NCBI RefSeq assembly: GCF_900100965.1
Contig: NZ_FMUJ01000006.1
Location: 186,001 to 250,000 of the forward strand
DNA length: 64,000 nucleotides
Origin: Variovorax sp. EL159
GTDB taxonomy: Bacteria > Pseudomonadota > Gammaproteobacteria > Burkholderiales > Burkholderiaceae_C
Direction: 5' to 3'
The position numbers were made by a program, and so were the translations under genes. Within the stretch, counting starts at the first letter, position 1, and each line of letters opens with the position of its first letter. Below the pieces are notes generated by a model. That model had not been told where the DNA came from. It ran no database searches and worked only from the letters and a program-made list of their open reading frames with translations. Shown piece after piece: positions 1 through 7,797 of the stretch.

Positions 1-1
1 C

Positions 2-1321
2 GCATCGACCACCGCCATGCTGACCGCTTGCGCCACCGCGCCCTCGCCTTCGTTCACCGAACGTCCGCCGATCGTGTTCATGCACGGCAACGGCGATTCG
101 GCGGCGCTGTGGCAAACGACGATCTGGCGCTTCGAGTCGAACGGCTGGCCGCGCGACCGGCTGTTTGCGGTCGACCAGCCCAATCCCCTCGCGCGCGACG
201 ACGACGCCGTGGCGCAGCCGGGCCGCAGTTCGACCGGCGAGTCGGCCGTCTTCCTCAAGGCCCAGGTCGACAAGGTGCTGAAGGCCACCGGCGCCAGCAA
301 GGTGGTGCTGATCGGCAATTCACGCGGCGGCAACACCATCCGCAACTACGTACAGAACGGCGGCGGCGCGGCGGTGGTGAGCCACGTGGTGCTGGGCGGC
401 AATCCGGCGCACGGCATCTGGGCGGTGAAGGGCTTCCGCGAGAACAACGAGTTCTCGGCGTTGTCGGGCTTCATGCAGCAGCTCAATGCACCGAAGGGGC
501 CGAACGGCGAAGAAGTCACGCCCGGCGTGAAATGGCTGACGCTGCGCTCGGACAACAACGACAAATACGCCCAACCCGACGGCGTGTGGATCGGCGCGCC
601 CGGCAAGCCGACCAACATCGGCTTCGACGGCCCGGCGCTCAAGGGCGCGACCAACATCGTGCTGCCGCGCGTCGACCATCGCGAGACCTCGTTCTCGCCC
701 GCCGCATTTGCAGCGACGTGGCAGTTCCTGACCGGCGAGGCGCCGCGCACCACGGCGGTGGTGGCCGAGGCGAATGTCGTGCTCGATGGCCGCGCGATCG
801 GCGCCGAAAACCTTTCGTTGAACGGCGGGCAGGTGACGGTGTTTGCCGTCGACCCGGCCACGGGCGTTCGGCGCGGCGACGCGGTGCATACCAAGAACAT
901 CGGTGCGGATGGGCGCTGGGGCCCGTTCAGTGCGCGCGGCGACACGGCCTACGAGTTCGTCCTCAGTGCACCGGGCTATGGCACCACGCACATCTACCGC
1001 AGCCCGTTCCCGCGCAGCAGCAGCGTCGTGCATCTGCGCCCCGAGCGCATCGTGCCGGCCGATGACGGCGCCAATGCCGTCGTCGTCTTCACCCGGCCGC
1101 GCGGCTACTTCGACGCACAGCGCGACACCATGCGCTTCGACGGCCAGAGCCCGCCAGCGGGCGTGCCACCGAAGGGCGCGGGGGTGGCGACTTCGCGGCT
1201 GCGCATTGCCGCCAGCGGACCACAGCGCGCGGTGACGGGCGAGTTCAACGGTGAGCGCATCACCGGGCTGACGTGGCCCGCCGCCAAGGAGCACACCACG
1301 GTGCTCGAGCTGACTTACTGA
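2..1321 (+). CDS. alpha/beta hydrolase, lipase-like lipoprotein (5' partial)
   Basis: Secreted or lipid-anchored esterase/lipase candidate. The reading frame is open to the window edge, so the true start is probably outside. Counting from the first in-frame ATG (position 17), an LTAC lipobox-like motif sits at residues 2-5, an HGNGD oxyanion-type motif at 23-27, and the nucleophile elbow GNSRGG with Ser102 follows. After about residue 245 the hydrolase core gives way to a beta-rich region resembling carboxypeptidase-regulatory-like repeats, an arrangement seen in some secreted lipases. The substrate cannot be told. The next gene starts 15 nt downstream, so the two may be co-transcribed. Hydrolase fold is clear; lipoprotein status is inferred from the motif. 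Confidence 0.75.
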   Translation, partial: ASTTAMLTACATAPSPSFTERPPIVFMHGNGDSAALWQTTIWRFESNGWPRDRLFAVDQPNPLARDDDAVAQPGRSSTGESAVFLKAQVDKVLKATGASKVVLIGNSRGGNTIRNYVQNGGGAAVVSHVVLGGNPAHGIWAVKGFRENNEFSALSGFMQQLNAPKGPNGEEVTPGVKWLTLRSDNNDKYAQPDGVWIGAPGKPTNIGFDGPALKGATNIVLPRVDHRETSFSPAAFAATWQFLTGEAPRTTAVVAEANVVLDGRAIGAENLSLNGGQVTVFAVDPATGVRRGDAVHTKNIGADGRWGPFSARGDTAYEFVLSAPGYGTTHIYRSPFPRSSSVVHLRPERIVPADDGANAVVVFTRPRGYFDAQRDTMRFDGQSPPAGVPPKGAGVATSRLRIAASGPQRAVTGEFNGERITGLTWPAAKEHTTVLELTY

Positions 1322-1336
1322 GCGAGGCGCGCCACC

Positions 1337-2125
1337 GTGTCCGACGCCTCCGCCCCTTTCGTGCTGGCCACGCGCGATGCGCGCGGCGTGGTCACGTTGA
1401 CGCTGAACCGCCCGGCTTCGTTCAATGCGCTCTCCGAAGGCATGCTAGGCGCGCTCGAACAGGCCATCGGCGAGATCGCGGCCGACGACACCGTGCGCGC
1501 CGTCGTCATCGCGGCGGCGGGCAAGGCCTTCTGCGCGGGCCACGACCTGAAGGAAATGCGCGCCGAGCCTTCGCTGGGCTACTACCAGCAGCTCTTCGAG
1601 CGCTGCGGCGCGATGATGTTGTCGATCCAGCGGCTGCCTGTGCCGGTGATCGCGCGCGTGCATGGCATCGCGACGGCGGCGGGCTGCCAACTGGTCGCGG
1701 TCTGCGATCTGGCGGTGGCGTCGAGTGACGCGCGCTTTGCGGTCAGCGGCGTGAACGTGGGGCTGTTCTGCGCCACGCCGAGCGTCACGCTGTCGCGCAA
1801 CCTGGGGCGCAAGGAAGCCTTCGAAATGCTGGTGACGGGCGAATTCATCAGCGCGCAGGAGGCCCGCGAAAAGGGCCTGGTCAACCGGGTGGCAGCGCCT
1901 GCCGAGCTCGATGCCGCGGTCGAATCGCTGGTGGCCAGCATCGTCGCCAAGCCGCGCCAGGCGCTCGCGCTCGGCAAGGCCTTGTTCTACCGCCAGCTCG
2001 AAACCGGCATCGAAGCCGCACTGGCCGACGCCAGCCAGACCATGGCCTGCAACATGATGGACGAGAGTGCGCTCGAAGGCGTTCAGGCCTTCATCGAAAA
2101 GCGCCCGCCGGACTGGAAGCGCTGA
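1337..2125 (+). CDS. enoyl-CoA hydratase/isomerase family protein (ECHDC3-like)
   Basis: Crotonase-fold protein of 262 aa with a GTG start. The oxyanion-hole segment AFCAGHDLKEM is present near residue 60 and the second CoA-binding loop (HGIATAAGCQL) near residue 112. The segment that in true hydratases carries the second catalytic glutamate and GGTQ motif reads VGLFCATPSVTL here, as in the ECHDC3 subgroup, so hydratase activity is not assured. It starts 15 nt after the lipase-like gene and ends 5 nt before the stop of the convergent HNH gene, leaving no room for a separate terminator. Confidence 0.8.
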   Translation: MSDASAPFVLATRDARGVVTLTLNRPASFNALSEGMLGALEQAIGEIAADDTVRAVVIAAAGKAFCAGHDLKEMRAEPSLGYYQQLFERCGAMMLSIQRLPVPVIARVHGIATAAGCQLVAVCDLAVASSDARFAVSGVNVGLFCATPSVTLSRNLGRKEAFEMLVTGEFISAQEAREKGLVNRVAAPAELDAAVESLVASIVAKPRQALALGKALFYRQLETGIEAALADASQTMACNMMDESALEGVQAFIEKRPPDWKR

Positions 2126-2130
2126 AGAAG

Positions 2131-2691
2131 CTAGGTGTCGTGCAGCCGCGAGCTTTGCGGCAGGTGCGCCATCAAGAACTCCATCTGGTCCGCCAGGATG
2201 CGGCGGTTGCGCAGGATGAAGTCTTCCCAGAGGCTGGGCACGTAGGGCGCATACAGCAGCGGCATGTTCGCCTGCTCGGGCGTGCGGCTGCTCTTGCGAT
2301 GGTTGCACGGCTTGCAGGCCGTGACCACGTTCATCCAGGTGTCGATGCCCTTCTGGGCGAACGGAATGATGTGCTCGCGCGTGAGCTCGTCTTCATGGAA
2401 ATGCCCGCCGCAATAGGCGCAGACATTGCGGTCGCGCGAGAACAGCTTGCTGTTGGTCAGGCCTGGACGCTGGGTGAAGGGATTGATGCGCGGCACGCCC
2501 TTGGTGCCGATGATGCTGTTGATCGCGATCTGCGACTGCTCGCCCGTGATCGCGTTGTGGCCGCCACGAAACACCGCGACCTGCGCGCCCACTTCCCAGC
2601 GAACTTCGTCCGCCGCATAGTGGATCACCGCCTGTTCCAGCGAAATCCATGACTGGGGCAGCCCTTGGGCCGACAGCTTCAAGACCTTCAC
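2131..2691 (-). CDS. HNH endonuclease family protein
   Basis: Protein of 186 aa with a C-terminal HNH module: Cys91-x2-Cys94, the LTREHIIP motif carrying His107, and Cys126-x2-Cys129 followed by Asn-His. The paired cysteines should hold a structural zinc. The start is set to the GTG at 2691 because a strong Shine-Dalgarno (GAGGAGG) lies just upstream at about 2698-2704; the frame is open further upstream but has no comparable site. It is divergent from ribF. Stand-alone HNH proteins of this kind are common in Burkholderiales chromosomes and their role is unknown; nothing nearby suggests a restriction or homing system. Confidence 0.8.
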   Translation of the reverse strand: MKVLKLSAQGLPQSWISLEQAVIHYAADEVRWEVGAQVAVFRGGHNAITGEQSQIAINSIIGTKGVPRINPFTQRPGLTNSKLFSRDRNVCAYCGGHFHEDELTREHIIPFAQKGIDTWMNVVTACKPCNHRKSSRTPEQANMPLLYAPYVPSLWEDFILRNRRILADQMEFLMAHLPQSSRLHDT

Positions 2692-2775
2692 ACACGCCTC
2701 CTCAAGAAAGGGAGAGAACACGGAAAGACCAGGGACACGGAGCGCATCGGAGACCCACGCCAATCAACGCACTGC

Positions 2776-2799
2776 GTCACAATATACCGGCTTTGTGAC
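2776..2799. promoter_or_regulatory. palindrome GTCACAA-N10-TTGTGAC between the HNH gene and ribF
   Basis: Perfect 7-bp inverted arms (2776-2782 and 2793-2799) separated by 10 nt in the divergent intergenic region, 59 nt before the ribF start. It contains a TATA-like stretch. It looks like a regulator binding site or promoter dyad; no regulator is assigned. A second small hairpin (TCGCCC/GGGCGA, 2813-2831) lies between it and ribF. Confidence 0.4.
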
Positions 2800-2858
2800 A
2801 AAACGGCCTGACTCGCCCATTTGACGGGCGAAAGGCGCTATCAAAAAGATACTCACCG

Positions 2859-3896
2859 ATGCAGGTTTTCCGCGGCTTCCGGCACCCGGGCGTAGCTCCG
2901 GCCTGCGCCCTCACGATTGGTAATTTCGACGGCGTGCACCGTGGCCACCAGGCCATGCTCGCGCTTTTGCAGACCGAGGCCCGCCAGCGCGGGCTGCCGA
3001 GCTGCGTCATGACCTTCGAGCCCCATCCGCGCGACTATTTCGCGGCCCTCACCAAAAAACCCGACCTGGCGCCCGCGCGCATCGGCACGCTGCGCGACAA
3101 GCTCAGCGAGCTCGCGGCCTGCGGCGTGGCCCAGACCATCGTGCTGCCCTTCGATGCCCGGCTGGCCTCGCAGTCACCCGAAGAATTCATCCAGAACGTG
3201 CTGGTCGACGGCCTGGGCGCGCGCTACGTGCTGGTGGGCGACGACTTCCGCTTCGGCGCCAAGCGGGCCGGCGACTACGCCATGCTCGACGCGGCCGGCG
3301 ACGCCCGCGGCTTCGACGTGGCGCGCATGAACAGCTACGAGGTGCATGGCCTGCGGGTTTCCAGCTCGGCGGTGCGCGAGGCGCTGGCCGAAGGCCGCAT
3401 GGCCGACGCCCAGACGCTGCTCGGCCGGCCCTACACAATTTCGGGCCATGTGGTCCACGGCCGCAAGCTCGGCCGCGCGCTGGGCGCCTCGGCACCGGGC
3501 CAGGACGACGGCTTTCGCACCCTCAACCTGCGCTTCAAGCACTGGAAACCGGCCGCCAGCGGCATCTTCGCGGTGCTGGTGCATGGCCTGGCCGACAAGC
3601 CGCTGCCCGGCGTGGCGAACCTCGGCGTGCGCCCTTCGCTCGATGCCAACGACGTCAACGGCGGCCGGGTTCTGCTGGAGACGCACTGCCTGGAGTGGCC
3701 CTCGCATCTGGGGTCCGAAGGGGCCTACGGTAAAATCGTCCGCGTGGAACTCCTGCACAAATTGCACGACGAATTGCGCTACACCAGCCTCGAAGCCCTC
3801 ACAGCGGGCATCGCGAAGGATGGCCGCGACGCACGTGCGTTCTTTGCATCGACCCACGCCGAAACCCACCGCCAGACCACGCGCGACCGAATTTAG
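2859..3896 (+). CDS. ribF: bifunctional riboflavin kinase / FAD synthetase
   Basis: Makes FMN from riboflavin and then FAD from FMN in the cytoplasm. The N-terminal adenylyltransferase domain carries GNFDGVHRGH at residues 21-30 and TFEPHPRDYF near residue 50. The C-terminal riboflavin kinase domain has GRPYTISGHVVHG near residue 190 and GVANLGVRPS near 250. The length of 345 aa is a little above the usual 310-330. It is followed by ileS and lspA, the classic ribF-ileS-lspA order, but here a REP pair separates ribF from ileS. Confidence 0.95.
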   Translation: MQVFRGFRHPGVAPACALTIGNFDGVHRGHQAMLALLQTEARQRGLPSCVMTFEPHPRDYFAALTKKPDLAPARIGTLRDKLSELAACGVAQTIVLPFDARLASQSPEEFIQNVLVDGLGARYVLVGDDFRFGAKRAGDYAMLDAAGDARGFDVARMNSYEVHGLRVSSSAVREALAEGRMADAQTLLGRPYTISGHVVHGRKLGRALGASAPGQDDGFRTLNLRFKHWKPAASGIFAVLVHGLADKPLPGVANLGVRPSLDANDVNGGRVLLETHCLEWPSHLGSEGAYGKIVRVELLHKLHDELRYTSLEALTAGIAKDGRDARAFFASTHAETHRQTTRDRI

Positions 3897-3917
3897 CCCT
3901 GCACGCACCGTGCTGCC

Positions 3918-3998
3918 GCCCTTCGACAAGCTCAGGGCGAACGGCTTTTCTTCCGCACCGACCGCTCAATGCAGTTCGGGCTGAGCCTGTCGAAGCCC
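3918..3998. repeat. inverted pair of REP-type hairpins between ribF and ileS
   Basis: Two 25-nt units (3918-3942 and 3974-3998) are imperfect reverse complements of each other. Each can fold alone: GCCCT/AGGGC in the left unit and GGGCT/AGCCC in the right, each with an 11-nt loop. The TTCGACAAGCTCAGG core is a familiar intergenic repeat in many proteobacteria. The arrangement is that of a REP doublet and may affect ribF mRNA 3' stability. Confidence 0.75.
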
Positions 3999-4016
3999 CC
4001 TGTTTCGCACCCCAAC

Positions 4017-6866
4017 ATGTCTGACGCTGCTCCCCCCACCGATTACCGTTCCACGCTGAACCTGCCCGACACCCCCTTCCCGATGCGCGGCGACCTGCCC
4101 AAGCGCGAGCCGGGCTGGGTGAAGGAATGGAACGACGAAGGCCGCTACCACCGCCTGCGCGACGCCCGCCACGGCGCGCCCAAGTTCATCCTGCACGACG
4201 GCCCGCCGTATGCCAACGGCCAGATCCACATGGGCCACGCGGTGAACAAGATCCTCAAGGACATGATCACCAAGGCGCGCCAGCTCGAAGGCTACGACGC
4301 GCTGTACGTGCCCGGCTGGGACTGCCATGGCCTGCCGATCGAGAACGCCATCGAAAAGCAGTACGGCCGCAACCTGAGCCGCGACGAGATGCAGGCCAAG
4401 AGCCGCGCCTACGCCACCGAGCAGATCGCCCAGCAGATGGCCGACTTCCAGCGCCTGGGCGTGCTGGGCGAGTGGGATCACCCCTACAAGACGATGGACT
4501 TCGCCAATGAAGCCGGCGAATTGCGCGCGTTCAAGCGCGTGATCGAGCGCGGCTTTGTGTATCGCGGTCTGAAGCCCGTGTACTGGTGCTTCGACTGCGG
4601 CTCGTCGCTGGCCGAATTCGAGATCGAATACGCCGACAAGAAGAGCCAGACCATCGACGTGGCCTTCAAGGCGCACGACCGCGAAAAGGTGCTCAAGGCC
4701 TTCGAGGCCGACCACCTGCTGCTGGGCGACATCTTCGCCGTGATCTGGACCACCACCGCGTGGACCATCCCCGCCAACCAGGCGATCAACCTCAACCCCG
4801 AGCTTGAATATTCGCTGGTCGACACCGAGCGCGGCCTGCTGATCCTGGCCAACTCGCTGGTCGAGATGTGCATGAACCGCTATGCGCTCGACGGCAAGGT
4901 GGTTGCCACGGTCAAGGGCGAGAAGCTCGGCGGCCTCGAGTTCGAACACCCGCTGTACGACGTCGACGCCGGCTACAAACGCCTGTCGCCCGTGTACCTG
5001 GCCGACTACGCCACCGCCACCGACGGCACCGGCCTGGTCCACTCCTCGCCTGCCTACGGCGTGGACGACTTCAACTCCTGCATCGCGCACGGCGTGGCGT
5101 ACGACGACATCCTGAACCCGGTGCAGGGCAACGGCAGCTACGCGCCCGACTTCCCGCTGTTCGGCGGCCAGAACATCTGGAAGGCCGTGCCGGTCATCAT
5201 CGCCGCGCTGCGCGACGCCAACCGGCTGATGACCACCGAGACCATCACCCACAGCTACCCGCACTGCTGGCGCCACAAGACGCCGGTGATCTACCGCGCG
5301 GCCGCGCAGTGGTTCGTGCGCATGGACGAGGGCGAAGGCGTGTTCACCAAGGACAAGGCCCCCAAGACGCTGCGCCAGACCGCGCTCGACGCCATCGAGC
5401 AGACCAGTTTCTACCCCGAGAACGGCAAGGCGCGCCTGCACGACATGATCGCCGGCCGTCCCGACTGGTGCATCAGCCGCCAGCGCAGCTGGGGCGTGCC
5501 GATCCCGTTCTTCCTGCACAAGGATTCGGGCGAGCTGCATCCGCGCACGATGGAAATCCTCGACCAGGCGGCCGACATCGTCGAGAAGGGCGGCATCGAG
5601 GCCTGGAGCCGTGTGACCGTCGAAGAGATCCTCGGCGCCGAAGACGCACCGCACTACACCAAGAGCACCGACATCCTCGAGGTGTGGTTCGACTCGGGCT
5701 CGACCTTCTATCACGTGCTGCGCGGCACGCACCCCACGGTGCACCACGAGACCGGCCCCGAAGCCGACCTGTACCTCGAAGGCCACGACCAGCATCGCGG
5801 CTGGTTCCATTCGTCGCTGCTGATCGCCTGCGCGCTGGAAGACCGCGCGCCGTACAAGGGCCTGCTCACGCACGGCTTCACGGTGGATGCCAAGGGCATC
5901 AAGATGAGCAAGTCGCTCAAGAACGGCATCGACCCGCAAGAGATCAGCAGCAAGCTGGGCGCGGAAATCATCCGCCTGTGGGTGGCTGCGAGCGACTACT
6001 CGGGCGACATCGCGGGCGACGACAAGATCCTTGCGCGCGTCGTCGATGCCTACCGCCGCATCCGCAACACGCTGCGCTTCCTGATGGCGAACACCAGCGA
6101 CTTCGACATCACGAAGGACGCGGTGCCGCTCGACCAGCTGTTCGAGATCGACCGCTACGCGCTGGCGCGCGCGGCGCAGTTCCAGACCGAGATCCTTGCG
6201 CACTACAAGGTGTACGAGTTCCATCCGGTGGTGGCCAAGCTGCAGATCTACTGCTCGGAAGACCTGGGCGGCTTCTACCTCGACATCCTGAAGGACCGTC
6301 TCTACACGACGGCCCCGGGCTCGCTCGCGCGCCGCAGTGCGCAGACGGCGCTGTGGCACATCTCGCAAGCCATGCTGCGCTGGATGGCCCCGTTCCTGAG
6401 CTTCACGGCCGAAGAGGCGTGGAAGTTCGTGGGCACCGGCAAGCCGGGCGAATCGATCTTTGCGCAGACGTACAGCCAGTTCGCGGCACCCGACGAAGCC
6501 CTGCTCGCCAAGTGGAGCCGCGTCCGCGAGATCCGCGATGCGGTGAACAAGAACATCGAAGCGGTGCGCGCCGAAGGCAAGGTCGGATCGTCGCTGCAGG
6601 CCAACCTGCAGCTGACGGCACCGGCCGACGACTTCGCGCTGCTGGGCTCGCTGGGCGACGACCTGAAGTTCGTCTTCATCACCTCCGCGATCGAGCTGGC
6701 CGCTGGCGAAGCGCTGTCGACGGTGGTGATGCCGAGCACCGCACAGAAGTGCGACCGCTGCTGGCACTACCGCGACGACGTGGGCCACGATCCGGCCCAT
6801 CCGACGATTTGCGGGCGCTGCACGAGCAACCTGTTCGGCGCGGGCGAATCACGGAGCTTTGCCTGA
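4017..6866 (+). CDS. ileS: isoleucyl-tRNA synthetase
   Basis: Class I synthetase of 949 aa that charges tRNA-Ile and edits misactivated valine. The HIGH-type motif HMGH is at residues 71-74 and KMSKS at 629-633. The C-terminal zinc finger starts at Cys912-x2-Cys915 and is closed by CGRC about 17 residues later. The ATG at 4017 gives the family N-terminus (MSDAAPPTDYRSTLNLPDTP); an in-frame ATG at 3969 lies inside the REP pair and is rejected. The stop overlaps the lspA start (TGATG), so the two are translationally coupled. Confidence 0.97.
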   Translation: MSDAAPPTDYRSTLNLPDTPFPMRGDLPKREPGWVKEWNDEGRYHRLRDARHGAPKFILHDGPPYANGQIHMGHAVNKILKDMITKARQLEGYDALYVPGWDCHGLPIENAIEKQYGRNLSRDEMQAKSRAYATEQIAQQMADFQRLGVLGEWDHPYKTMDFANEAGELRAFKRVIERGFVYRGLKPVYWCFDCGSSLAEFEIEYADKKSQTIDVAFKAHDREKVLKAFEADHLLLGDIFAVIWTTTAWTIPANQAINLNPELEYSLVDTERGLLILANSLVEMCMNRYALDGKVVATVKGEKLGGLEFEHPLYDVDAGYKRLSPVYLADYATATDGTGLVHSSPAYGVDDFNSCIAHGVAYDDILNPVQGNGSYAPDFPLFGGQNIWKAVPVIIAALRDANRLMTTETITHSYPHCWRHKTPVIYRAAAQWFVRMDEGEGVFTKDKAPKTLRQTALDAIEQTSFYPENGKARLHDMIAGRPDWCISRQRSWGVPIPFFLHKDSGELHPRTMEILDQAADIVEKGGIEAWSRVTVEEILGAEDAPHYTKSTDILEVWFDSGSTFYHVLRGTHPTVHHETGPEADLYLEGHDQHRGWFHSSLLIACALEDRAPYKGLLTHGFTVDAKGIKMSKSLKNGIDPQEISSKLGAEIIRLWVAASDYSGDIAGDDKILARVVDAYRRIRNTLRFLMANTSDFDITKDAVPLDQLFEIDRYALARAAQFQTEILAHYKVYEFHPVVAKLQIYCSEDLGGFYLDILKDRLYTTAPGSLARRSAQTALWHISQAMLRWMAPFLSFTAEEAWKFVGTGKPGESIFAQTYSQFAAPDEALLAKWSRVREIRDAVNKNIEAVRAEGKVGSSLQANLQLTAPADDFALLGSLGDDLKFVFITSAIELAAGEALSTVVMPSTAQKCDRCWHYRDDVGHDPAHPTICGRCTSNLFGAGESRSFA

Positions 6867-7384
6867 TGGCGGCCGCGCGCTCCGCATCGGCATCGCGTTC
6901 GCGCGGTGGCAGCCTGGGCATCTGGCCCTGGCTGGGGCTGGCGCTGATCATCGTGATGATCGACCAGTTCACCAAGACGCTGATCCTGGGCTACTACAAG
7001 GTCGGTGACTGGACCTACGTCACGAGCTTCTTCAATGTCGTGCGGGCGCACAACACGGGGGCAGCCTTCTCATTCCTGGCGGATCACTCGGGGTGGCAGC
7101 GCTGGTTCTTCACGGCCATCGGCGTGGGCGCTGCGATATTCATCGTCTGGATGCTGAGGTCGCACGCGGGGCAGAAGCTGTTCTCCTTCTCCATGGCTTG
7201 CATCCTGGGCGGGGCCATCGGCAACGTGGTCGACCGGATGATGCATGGGTACGTGGTGGACTTTTTGAGCTTCCATCTGGGGAACTGGTACTTCCCGGCG
7301 TTCAATGCTGCGGACAGTGCGATCACGTTGGGCGCGATCTGTTTGATCGTTGACGAGATTCGTCGCGTTCGGCGCGGCAAGTAG
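6866..7384 (+). CDS. lspA: prolipoprotein signal peptidase (signal peptidase II)
   Basis: Inner-membrane aspartic protease of 172 aa that removes signal peptides from diacylglyceryl-prolipoproteins. Four hydrophobic segments are evident. The family motifs are present: NTGAAFSF, GNVVDRMMHGYVVDF and FNAADSAI, which include the two catalytic aspartates. The start overlaps the ileS stop. Downstream there is no simple T-tract terminator; the repeat-rich intergenic region begins 16 nt after the stop. Confidence 0.96.
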   Translation: MAAARSASASRSRGGSLGIWPWLGLALIIVMIDQFTKTLILGYYKVGDWTYVTSFFNVVRAHNTGAAFSFLADHSGWQRWFFTAIGVGAAIFIVWMLRSHAGQKLFSFSMACILGGAIGNVVDRMMHGYVVDFLSFHLGNWYFPAFNAADSAITLGAICLIVDEIRRVRRGK

Positions 7385-7399
7385 TCTTCTTTTTGGGCG

Positions 7400-7589
7400 G
7401 CGCCCGGTAGGCGGTACGGCGCGGCCAGCCCCGCTGTGCCGGCCGCTTCGCGGCTTCCCTGCGGTGCTCGCGTTTCGCGGGGTCTCGCAGAACTCGCTAC
7501 GCTCAAACAGCTGCGAGCCCTGATCCGCGAAACGCTGCGCTCCTCGGCGGCCCAGAGGGGCCGACCACGCCGCACCGCCTACCGGGCGC
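7400..7589. repeat. large imperfect inverted repeat (about 190 bp) downstream of lspA
   Basis: The outer arms, 7400-7421 and 7568-7589, are reverse complements over 22 nt with one mismatch. Inside are further paired segments: CGTTTCGCGG (7471-7480) with CCGCGAAACG (7525-7534), and a central hairpin CTCGCAG (7484-7490) with CTGCGAG (7511-7517). The element makes up about half of the 413-nt gene-free stretch 7385-7797. No coding capacity is credible. It resembles a MITE-like or composite intergenic repeat; target-site duplications were not identified. Confidence 0.65.
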
Positions 7590-7625
7590 TTGTCGTGGCG
7601 TTGATGCCGTCTGCCCTCACCCCAA

Positions 7626-7646
7626 CCCTCTCCCGCAGGGAGAGGG
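7626..7646. repeat. short perfect hairpin CCCTCTCCC-gca-GGGAGAGGG
   Basis: A 9-bp perfect stem with a 3-nt loop, part of the widespread CCCTCACCCCAACCCTCTCCC-type intergenic repeat of Burkholderiales. It could also stop transcription coming from lspA, but no U-run follows. Related, longer repeats occur at 53760-53872 and 57640-57753. Confidence 0.65.
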
Positions 7647-7737
7647 AGTAATACGGGGACGCGCCCTCGAAGACGGGGGCATGGCAACGGCACCCCTGAC
7701 AAACAAAATCTAAAGGGTTTCTCCCCGCTTCCAAGGC

Positions 7738-7755
7738 CTGTCATAGCGGGGTCAT
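7738..7755 (+). promoter_or_regulatory. candidate Pho box with -10 element at 7766-7771
   Basis: CTGTCAT-AGCG-GGGTCAT has the 7-4-7 direct-repeat geometry of a PhoB site (consensus CTGTCAT repeated after 4 nt); the first heptamer is perfect and the second matches 5 of 7. Exactly 10 nt downstream is TTCAAT (7766-7771), a 4/6 match to TATAAT, which is the spacing known for PhoB-activated promoters lacking a -35. The -10 runs straight into the LacI-type palindrome. PhoB control is inferred. Confidence 0.6.
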
Positions 7756-7769
7756 ACTGCGGCGGTTCA

Positions 7770-7785
7770 ATGTAATCGATTACAT
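7770..7785. promoter_or_regulatory. LacI-family operator, perfect 16-bp palindrome
   Basis: ATGTAATCGATTACAT is a perfect palindrome with the central CG typical of LacI/PurR-family operators. It overlaps the end of the candidate -10 and the expected transcription start and ends 12 nt before the lacI-type start codon, so bound repressor would block the promoter. Autoregulation of the regulator and its downstream transporter operon is the simplest reading. Confidence 0.75.
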
Positions 7786-7797
7786 GAACACCGCACG

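Noticed and set aside
3969..4016. Upstream in-frame ATG for ileS
   Set aside because: It lies at the edge of the right-hand REP unit; the encoded extension is repeat sequence and not IleS-like.
3966..6800. 944-codon open frame on the minus strand opposite ileS
   Set aside because: It mirrors the codon bias of ileS, is Arg/Gly/Val-rich without family motifs, and has no start signal.
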